From contig NZ_CP137559.1 in the NCBI RefSeq assembly GCF_019249725.2, positions 2,781,001 through 2,845,000 on the forward strand: a stretch of 64,000 nt of DNA, in the 5' to 3' direction. The DNA is from Segatella hominis (GTDB lineage: Bacteria > Bacteroidota > Bacteroidia > Bacteroidales > Bacteroidaceae). Positions 57,995-64,000 of this stretch are shown in pieces (position 1 is the stretch's first letter; every line of letters starts with the position of its first letter). Made by a program: the position numbers and the translations under genes. The notes under the pieces are model-generated. The model was not told where the DNA came from, did no database searches, and saw only the letters and a list, made by a program, of their open reading frames with translations.

Positions 57995-58002
57995 CAAAGA
58001 TA
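57995..58002 (-). promoter_or_regulatory. Promoter -7 box of the FKBP operon
   Basis: Minus-strand TATCTTTG followed by CACACG, matching TAnnTTTG, 52 bases before the ATG at 57942. No clear -33 element was found. Confidence 0.55.
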
Positions 58003-58045
58003 ACATTTTTCTTGGTGATAACGATGCTATTTGAAGAAAAATTAC

Positions 58046-58053
58046 TAAATTTG
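58046..58053 (+). promoter_or_regulatory. Promoter -7 box of the sirtuin gene
   Basis: TAAATTTG followed by TGCATT, matching TAnnTTTG, 21 bases before the ATG at 58075. It lies within the longer reading frame from 58012 and therefore argues for the shorter start. Confidence 0.6.
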
Positions 58054-58074
58054 TGCATTGTTAATAGTAAAATT

Positions 58075-58779
58075 ATGAAGAAACTCGTATTTTTAACCGG
58101 TGCCGGCATGTCTGTGGAAAGCGGTTTCAAAACTTTCCGCGGCAACGATGGCCTGTGGGAGAACTATCCTGTAGAACAGATTGCAACCCACGAGGGCTGG
58201 GAAGCTGATCCTACATTAGTGACCAACTTCTATAACATGCTTAGACATAAACTGTATGCCGCCCAACCAAACGAGGGGCATAAACTCATCAAGGACTTGG
58301 AAAAAGACTTCGAAGTGACAGTTATCACACAGAATGTTGATAACCTGCACGAAAAGGCCGGTTCCAAGAATGTAATCCACTTGCATGGTGAACTGTCAAA
58401 GGTTTGCTCTTCCCGCAATCCTTATGATAATCGCTACATCAAAGAATTGCCGGAAGATGACTGCGAAGTAAAACCGGGAACGGAAGCTGGCGACGGCAGT
58501 CTCCTGCGCCCATTCATCGTTTTCTTCGGTGAGAGCGTACCGATGATAGAACCTGCAGCCGAGGCTGTACAGGATGCCGATATTTTCGTCATCATCGGAA
58601 CTTCACTCAATGTTTATCCTGCTGCAGGTCTGATTTCCTATACCAAGCCCCGCATTCCTATCTATCTGATAGACCCGGGAGCAGTAAATACCAACGGATA
58701 CTACCAGATAAAACACATCATGAAGGGTGCTTCGGAAGGAATGAAAGAGCTTACAGAAATACTGGAAAAAGAGAAATAG
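58075..58779 (+). CDS. Sir2-family NAD-dependent deacylase (CobB-like), reduced zinc site
   Basis: From the ATG at 58075 there are 234 residues; the upstream frame contains the promoter and lacks the conserved start. Motifs: LTGAGMSVESGFKTFRG (NAD-binding), TQNVDNLHEKAG and catalytic H104 in IHLHGE; IIGTSLNVYPAAGL and LIDPGA follow. Only two cysteines (C111 and C130) occupy the zinc-ribbon region, so the usual four-Cys site is incomplete. The desuccinylase signature YxxR appears as Y53-N-M-L56 with Arg one position later, so class-III acyl specificity may differ. Sirtuins of this type remove acyl groups from protein lysines. It faces the FKBP genes divergently. Confidence 0.88.
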   Translation: MKKLVFLTGAGMSVESGFKTFRGNDGLWENYPVEQIATHEGWEADPTLVTNFYNMLRHKLYAAQPNEGHKLIKDLEKDFEVTVITQNVDNLHEKAGSKNVIHLHGELSKVCSSRNPYDNRYIKELPEDDCEVKPGTEAGDGSLLRPFIVFFGESVPMIEPAAEAVQDADIFVIIGTSLNVYPAAGLISYTKPRIPIYLIDPGAVNTNGYYQIKHIMKGASEGMKELTEILEKEK

Positions 58780-58804
58780 ATACTGGAGAAGGAGAAAGAA
58801 TCTC

Positions 58805-60505
58805 CTATCTCCTTCCCATTCGAGCTTCGGCGACATTTACTACATAGTCGCCGAGCTTTTCACTCTCTTGAATAATATCCATATACATCGTTCCGATACC
58901 ATACGTATAGAGATGATTATCCACATCTTCTATATTCTGATTGCGCAGCTGGTAACGGAATGTATTGATTTCTGTCTCGATATTAAACGTACGATTCATA
59001 TCAAGAGTATGACGGTCGTGGGTGAACATGAAGTTCATCTGCGTCAAAGCCTCATCCACCAGCAGGAACATCTGATGAATGTTCTCATGCTGCTTTTCGG
59101 TAAACTCCTCCTTGTTATCTACCTTTCGCTTGATGGTTCTGGCTATATTAAAGCAGCTATCGCCGATACTCTCTATCTCTGAAATCTCGCGAAGCATGGC
59201 ACGAATCTTAGCCTTGGTATCATCACTCAGATGGGCATCGCTCACCTGGTCGAGATACTTCGCGATCTCAATCTCCATACTGTCTGAGATTCCCTCATAT
59301 TTTTCGATACGGTCATAGAGCTTTTCAAAAGCCTTGCCGTCTTTTATTTCCAACAGTTCTCTTACCATGCCAAACATACGCTGGATGCGCTCACCAAAAC
59401 TGCTGATTTCCTTCTGTGCCTCGAAGACTGAAAGTTCCGGTGTCTTCATGATGCCCGTCTGGATGAAACGCAGGCGGAAATCCTCATCTTCCTTATCTGC
59501 CTTCGGCTTGATGAGTTGGCAAACCAACTTCTCTATCTGAGGTATAAACCAAATGAGCACAACCGTATTACACACATTAAAACAGGTATGGAACATCGCC
59601 AAGACGATAGGCAGCAACGTAGCTTTCTGAGCTGCCGACATATTTCCATCCGGATTATATCCTACCAATGAGCAAACTAAATTGACGAAAGGATAAAACA
59701 GGCAAAGCACCCAAATGACACCAAACACATTAAATACAAGATGGGCCAAAGCGGCACGTCGAGCCTGTGCATTGGCACCCAATGCAGCGAGATTGGCAGT
59801 AGCCGTCGTTCCGATATTCTCGCCCATCACTAAGGCAATACCGAGATAAATAGGAAGTACACCGGTAGAACAGAGCAGGATGGTAATAGCCATGACGGCA
59901 GCCGAACTCTGTACGATACAGGTAATGACTGTACCTATCAGAAGGAATGTAATAATGGTAAGATGGCTCTTCGTATCAAAAGAACTGAAGAAATCGATGA
60001 CCGAAGGATTGTGTTCCAAATCGAGGTCCTTTCCTGCCCCACTCAAGAGGACGAGGGCGAAGAAGAGGAAAGCAATACCAAAAAGGAAATCGCCGAAATA
60101 GCGCCGTTTCTTACTGTATATCAGCATGATACCTAAGAAGAATGCGGGGAACACGACTATCGTGAGATCGACATTATAGCCCAGCGACATAATCCATGCC
60201 GTAAGCGTGGTACCGATATTGGCACCCATGATGACGGAGATGGCTTGAGCCAAGGTGAGAAGACCTGCGTTGACAAAGGAAACCGTCATCACGGTAGTAG
60301 CAGAAGAACTCTGCACGGCACAGGTAATAAATGTACCTGTAAGCATACCCGTGAGCCGATTGGTTGTCATCGCTCCTAAGATGTGTCGCAACTGAGATCC
60401 TGCCATTTTCTGCAAAGCCTCACTCATCACTTTCATACCGTAGATGAGCAATGCCAGAGAACCGAGAATCTGAAAAAAAATCACAAGATATTGACTTGTA
60501 CTCAT
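58805..60505 (-). CDS. Na+/phosphate cotransporter with PhoU-like tail (copy 2)
   Basis: 566 residues, the second NptA-like protein here. QSS motifs are AVQSSSATT and IVQSSAAVM, each followed by GANIGTT or GENIGTT. The ~220-residue helical PhoU-like tail (EKYEGISDSMEIEIAKYLDQ, REISEIESIGDSCFN) matches copy 1 (975-2684) almost word for word in several stretches. The proteins differ most in the first 15 residues and in the loop near 140-185. Having two copies suggests different expression or affinity. The promoter at 60547-60577 is a good TTCG-N19-TAAATTTG. It stops 25 bases from the end of the sirtuin gene (convergent). Confidence 0.92.
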   Translation of the reverse strand: MSTSQYLVIFFQILGSLALLIYGMKVMSEALQKMAGSQLRHILGAMTTNRLTGMLTGTFITCAVQSSSATTVMTVSFVNAGLLTLAQAISVIMGANIGTTLTAWIMSLGYNVDLTIVVFPAFFLGIMLIYSKKRRYFGDFLFGIAFLFFALVLLSGAGKDLDLEHNPSVIDFFSSFDTKSHLTIITFLLIGTVITCIVQSSAAVMAITILLCSTGVLPIYLGIALVMGENIGTTATANLAALGANAQARRAALAHLVFNVFGVIWVLCLFYPFVNLVCSLVGYNPDGNMSAAQKATLLPIVLAMFHTCFNVCNTVVLIWFIPQIEKLVCQLIKPKADKEDEDFRLRFIQTGIMKTPELSVFEAQKEISSFGERIQRMFGMVRELLEIKDGKAFEKLYDRIEKYEGISDSMEIEIAKYLDQVSDAHLSDDTKAKIRAMLREISEIESIGDSCFNIARTIKRKVDNKEEFTEKQHENIHQMFLLVDEALTQMNFMFTHDRHTLDMNRTFNIETEINTFRYQLRNQNIEDVDNHLYTYGIGTMYMDIIQESEKLGDYVVNVAEARMGRR

Positions 60506-60546
60506 AAATGTTTTGTTACGTGGAAATACTCGTTACATTTCGTTTG

Positions 60547-60577
60547 CAAATTTAATAAGATTTCTGCTGATTCCGAA
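60547..60577 (-). promoter_or_regulatory. Promoter of the second phosphate cotransporter
   Basis: Minus-strand TTCG (60577-60574), 19 bases, TAAATTTG (60554-60547), one mismatch from TTTG-N19-TAnnTTTG. The ATG at 60505 follows after 41 bases. Confidence 0.65.
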
Positions 60578-60793
60578 ATATTCATTACGGATATTTCAAA
60601 TTGTAACAACATTGTAACATAGATGGCAAAATGTTATACATTCTTTTTCCATCTGCTAACTTATGAAAAAAATCGGAACAAATGTCCTTTTTGTGACATA
60701 TTTAATAAAAAACGAAAAAAAGATGGCAAGAAAGTTTGATATTTGCGTTTTTTTTTGTTTCTTTGCCTTTGAAAACTATTAACTCTTATAATT

Positions 60794-63103
60794 ATGGGAA
60801 AAGGAAAAAAAGGTGGCAAAAGAATGAACAAGGCGCAACTCACCGAGAAGTTGCAAGAATTCTTTGCCAGTCAGCCGGGCGTAACGCTCAGCTTCAAAGA
60901 GATATTCCGAGGGCTCCATCTCACTACCCACCCTCTCAAGATGCTCGCTATCGACATCATGGAGGAGATGGCTTGGGATGACTACCTCGCCAAAGTAAGT
61001 GATAATTCATATCGACTCAATCAAAGCGTACAGGTGATGGAAGGTAAGTTTGTACGCAAATCCAACGGTAAAAACTCTGTAATCCCTGAGGGAAGTGAGA
61101 AACCTATCTTCGTTTCCGAACGTAACTCTATGGGTGCTCTCAACGGCGACAGAGTGGAATTTACTTTCCTGGCACGCCGCAAGAATCATATTAAGGAAGC
61201 ACAGGTCAATAAGATTCTGGAACGTGCTAAAGATAGCTTCGTGGGAAGATTGAAGGTGGATAAAGATATTGCCTACCTGGTTACACCGGGCGATGTCTTT
61301 GCCCATAACATCATCATACCACGCCGCAAACTAAAAGGCGGCAAAACGGATGACAAGGCTATCGTTCGCATCATCGAATGGCCTGATGAGGAAAACAAGA
61401 GTCCTATCGGCGAAGTGGTTGATGTTCTCGGTCAAAAGGGTGACAATGATGTGGAGATGAATTCCATCCTCGCACAGTATGGCCTGCCATACAAATATCC
61501 GAAGAATGTAGAGGATGCTGCCAACAAAATTACAGGAGAAATCACAGAACAAGATTATAAGGAGCGTGAGGACTTCCGCAAGGTATTCACCTGCACCATC
61601 GACCCGAAAGATGCCAAGGACTTCGACGATGCACTCAGCATCCAGAAGTTGGAGAATGGTAACTGGCAGGTGGGTGTTCACATCGCCGATGTTTCTCACT
61701 ATGTAACAGAAGGAAGCATTATCGACAAGGAAGCCGTAAAACGAGCTACCTCTGTATATCTCGTAGATCGCACCATCCCGATGTTGCCAGAACGTCTCTG
61801 CAACTTCATCTGTTCACTTCGCCCTGACGAGGAAAAACTGGCTTATAGCGTTATCTTCGAACTCGACAATAATGCAGAAGTGAAGAACTACCGCATTGTG
61901 CATACGGTCATCAAGAGCGACCGCCGCTATAAATATGAAGAGGTACAGGAACTGCTCGAAGCCAATGGTGTAGTAGATGGTACTGGCGAACCTGCTCCTG
62001 CAGAAACCAAGGAGCACCCTTATCAAGGAGAAAATGCACTCCAGCTTATCACACTTGACCGATTGGCCAAGAAACTCCGTGCTGCCCGTTTCAAGAATGG
62101 TGCAGTAAAGTTTGACCGCGAGGAATTGCACTTCGACATAGATGAGAAGGGAAAGCCTGTAAGCTGCTACTATAAGCGCTCAAAGGATGCCAACAAACTG
62201 GTAGAGGAGTTCATGCTTCTTGCCAACCGTACGGTGGCTGAGAGCATCGGCAAGGCAAAGAAAGGTAAGAAGCCTAAAACTTTGCCTTATCGTATCCATG
62301 ATAATCCAGACCCACAGAAGTTGGAAACTCTGCGCGAATTCGTAGTCAAGTTCGGCTACAAGATGAAAACAGAAGGTACCAAGGGCGCTACTGCAAGAAG
62401 CCTCAACAAGCTGATGGCTGACTGTGAAGGTAAACCAGAAAACAACCTCATCCAGATGGTAGCACTCCGTGCCATGATGAAAGCGAAGTACTCTGTTCAC
62501 AACATCGGACACTTCGGACTTGCCTTCGAGTATTACACCCACTTTACATCTCCTATCCGCCGTTATCCGGACACGATGGTTCATCGTTTGCTTACCAAAT
62601 ATGCAGAAGGTGGCAGAAGCGCCAATGAGAAGCATTATGAGGAACTTTGCGAACATTGTTCTGAAATGGAGCAGATAGCACAGAATGCGGAGCGTGACAG
62701 TATCAAATACAAGATGGTAGAATTCATGGGCGACAAGCTTGGTGAAGAATTCGATGCCCACATCAGCGGTATTACCAGCTATGGTATCTATGCAACTATC
62801 GACGAGAACCATTGCGAGGGTATGATTCCGATGAGAGACATCGCTGACGACTACTATGACTTCGATGAAAAGAATTTCTGCCTCATCGGACGACGCCATC
62901 ACAACAAGTATTCTTTGGGTGATGCTATCCGCATCAAGGTGGCACAGGCCAATCTGGAGAAAAAACAGCTTGACTTCACGCTTGCCGGTGACTCTGCTCC
63001 TGTACGCAAGGACAAATCTGCTGGTGCTAACGATATGAAATCCAAAGACAAAAAAGCTGGCAGAAGTAAACAGAAGACCCGCAATCACAGAAAGCGCAAA
63101 TAA
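60794..63103 (+). CDS. rnr: Ribonuclease R
   Basis: 769 residues. A basic N-terminus (GKGKKGGKR) and a winged-helix-like segment are followed by cold-shock domains (~75-240), the RNB catalytic domain (~265-600) and an S1 domain (~675-740). The RNB signature is TIDPKDAKDFDDALS, with the four metal-binding Asp residues; HFTSPIRRYPDTMVHRLL is the other RNB hallmark. A Lys/Arg-rich tail (GRSKQKTRNHRKRK) follows the S1 domain. The enzyme degrades structured RNA 3'-5' in the cytoplasm. It is a single gene with a long upstream spacer (60506-60793). It ends at a nested terminator at 63199-63250. Confidence 0.96.
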   Translation: MGKGKKGGKRMNKAQLTEKLQEFFASQPGVTLSFKEIFRGLHLTTHPLKMLAIDIMEEMAWDDYLAKVSDNSYRLNQSVQVMEGKFVRKSNGKNSVIPEGSEKPIFVSERNSMGALNGDRVEFTFLARRKNHIKEAQVNKILERAKDSFVGRLKVDKDIAYLVTPGDVFAHNIIIPRRKLKGGKTDDKAIVRIIEWPDEENKSPIGEVVDVLGQKGDNDVEMNSILAQYGLPYKYPKNVEDAANKITGEITEQDYKEREDFRKVFTCTIDPKDAKDFDDALSIQKLENGNWQVGVHIADVSHYVTEGSIIDKEAVKRATSVYLVDRTIPMLPERLCNFICSLRPDEEKLAYSVIFELDNNAEVKNYRIVHTVIKSDRRYKYEEVQELLEANGVVDGTGEPAPAETKEHPYQGENALQLITLDRLAKKLRAARFKNGAVKFDREELHFDIDEKGKPVSCYYKRSKDANKLVEEFMLLANRTVAESIGKAKKGKKPKTLPYRIHDNPDPQKLETLREFVVKFGYKMKTEGTKGATARSLNKLMADCEGKPENNLIQMVALRAMMKAKYSVHNIGHFGLAFEYYTHFTSPIRRYPDTMVHRLLTKYAEGGRSANEKHYEELCEHCSEMEQIAQNAERDSIKYKMVEFMGDKLGEEFDAHISGITSYGIYATIDENHCEGMIPMRDIADDYYDFDEKNFCLIGRRHHNKYSLGDAIRIKVAQANLEKKQLDFTLAGDSAPVRKDKSAGANDMKSKDKKAGRSKQKTRNHRKRK

Positions 63104-63198
63104 ATTCTGATAGTAATAGACCTGTATTTAATAAAGGGATTCTATATTATTAAAATGAGACAAACGGATCTCCTATATTAAAAATAGGTATAAAAATA

Positions 63199-63250
63199 GG
63201 GAAGTTCCTGGATGAGTAGCATGAGAATCATGCACATCCTTGAACTTCCC
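63199..63250. terminator. Nested three-part terminator after rnr
   Basis: Outer stem GGGAAGTTC (63199-63207) with GAACTTCCC (63242-63250), middle GGATG/CATCC, inner GCATGA/TCATGC around GAA, then TATATATATTTTTC. It is long and nearly perfect, and lies between the convergent rnr and hydrolase genes. Confidence 0.85.
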
Positions 63251-63286
63251 TATATATATTTTTCTATTTTTCCTTGTAAGACTTTT

Positions 63287-64000
63287 CTATAATGCCACAT
63301 CCACAGATGCAGGGAAAACACGACAAGGATCAAAATATTCCATACAACTGGTAATCATATCTTCCATTCGGGGAACGAGCTTTCCTTCGAAAGCTTTCCT
63401 GTCATTGATGAAGACGGTTACCGGTTTGTTCATATCTACCAGTTGATTATTCAGATAAATCTTCCATTTACCTCCACTTACCGGATGATAGTTCTTAGTA
63501 AACTTCAAATCTATACCATAGACAGGATCACGCTCTACCGTCTGATAGGTTACCTTCTTGACGGATAATCTGATTACGTTATCCTGGATATCCATCTCAT
63601 AATAGTCTCTATCTTCTCCACTTACATCCTTCAATCCATCTGCTGCCTTCGGTCTCTTCATCACATAGAGATTATAAAAGCCCTGACGGCGCTGTCCGTC
63701 CATCGGATAATCCTCCCACATAAATGTATGAGGATAAGGATTGCGCTTGTAGGTCTTGAGCCAAGGAGTAGTCAAAGAATAGTCGATGGAATGACCGCAA
63801 TTAGGTATCAATTCGATACGATGACGGAAGAGACTGTCCGCACTATGATTCATGAGTCTGCCAGCATATTTCGCCTGCAACGAATCGAAGGCCGTCTTGG
63901 TATAACCCGTCAGTTTGTTGCGATAGAAACCTTCATCCATAGCACCCGTCAAAAACGAGAATGCAAGATTGGCACAATTTTCTACAGGGGCATTCTTCAA
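63287..64000 (-). CDS. Secreted alpha/beta-hydrolase-like protein, C-terminal part only
   Basis: The frame is open to the window edge (the last codon is TTG, not a credible start), so only the last 237 residues are seen. The stretch LTGAMDEGFYRNKLTGYTK, then ELIPNCGHSIDYSLTTPWLK, fits the acid and histidine end of a serine hydrolase triad (Asp near residue 21, His near 70). The following ~160 residues (HTFMWEDYPMDGQRRQGFYN, then DIQDNVIRLSVKKVTYQTV) form a beta-rich domain with a TTPWL/WEDY block that I associate with a Bacteroidota family of exported esterase-like proteins. The nucleophile Ser would lie beyond base 64000. Function is not determined. Confidence 0.6.
   Translation of the reverse strand: MKNAPVENCANLAFSFLTGAMDEGFYRNKLTGYTKTAFDSLQAKYAGRLMNHSADSLFRHRIELIPNCGHSIDYSLTTPWLKTYKRNPYPHTFMWEDYPMDGQRRQGFYNLYVMKRPKAADGLKDVSGEDRDYYEMDIQDNVIRLSVKKVTYQTVERDPVYGIDLKFTKNYHPVSGGKWKIYLNNQLVDMNKPVTVFINDRKAFEGKLVPRMEDMITSCMEYFDPCRVFPASVDVAL

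Noticed and set aside
58012..58074. Longer N-terminus of the sirtuin gene
   Set aside because: The TAAATTTG box lies inside it, and the family starts at MKKLVFLTGAG.

Overview
The window looks like chromosomal DNA of a Prevotella/Segatella-type member of the Bacteroidota (S. copri-like). This is inferred from: a SusC/SusD pair; many lipoproteins with the SC/GC lipobox followed by acidic residues; secreted proteins whose predicted signal-peptide cleavage leaves an N-terminal Gln; repeated promoter -7 boxes of the form TAnnTTTG; and families largely confined to this phylum (DUF1573, DUF4294, BACON, FISUMP, BspA-like repeats). There is no rRNA, tRNA, CRISPR array or recognisable insertion sequence. 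All functional names come from reading motifs and remembered family features, not from database searches.

Layout. 1-2684: the 3' part of a nucleoside kinase gene and a Na/phosphate cotransporter. 2968-9888: a small lone regulator-like gene, then a seven-gene co-directional run of purely exported proteins (CsgG/LpoB-like, FISUMP lipoprotein, outer-membrane barrel, small lipoproteins) of unknown function. 9976-18674: a membrane Ser/Thr kinase with a BspA-like exterior, then a lipid/envelope run: an epimerase-family reductase, a PAP2 enzyme, miaB, an MsbA-like exporter, an LpxL-like acyltransferase and a Kdo-kinase-like protein. 18758-25950: a glycan locus of six glycosyltransferases plus UDP-galactopyranose mutase, pointing to a galactofuranose-containing surface glycan. 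26025-34475: a STAND-like ATPase behind an operator-rich promoter region, an LtaS-like phosphoglycerol transferase, a convergent GT39/ArnC-like pair that could decorate lipid A, and an HhH plus barrel protein.

34761-50008 (minus strand) is one long SusC/SusD operon. Its accessory genes are lipoproteins (DUF4984-, DUF5003-, DUF4458/LRR-, BACON/LRR-like), a secreted subtilase, a DUF1573 protein and a lipocalin-like lipoprotein. It has no carbohydrate-active enzymes, so it looks like a protein/peptide acquisition locus. 50393-54675 holds a DUF4294 protein, a membrane-anchored glutaminyl cyclase, a fused C26-amidotransferase/M19-dipeptidase and an Lrp/AsnC regulator, with a terminator-like RNA structure abutting the fusion gene. 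55384-64000 holds three tandem FKBP isomerases, a divergent sirtuin, a second Na/phosphate cotransporter closely resembling the first, RNase R, and the 3' part of a secreted alpha/beta-hydrolase-like gene.

Best candidates for something undescribed: (i) the 3747-9888 exported-protein operon; (ii) the hairpin plus U-tract at 54083-54181, which leaves no room for a separate promoter before the C26-M19 gene and so behaves like an attenuator; (iii) the protease-linked SusCD operon; (iv) the doubled operators and possible short RNA at 27307-27540; (v) two apparently leaderless genes (kinase, ABC exporter); (vi) two unrelated intergenic arrays of 21- and 22-bp tandem units.
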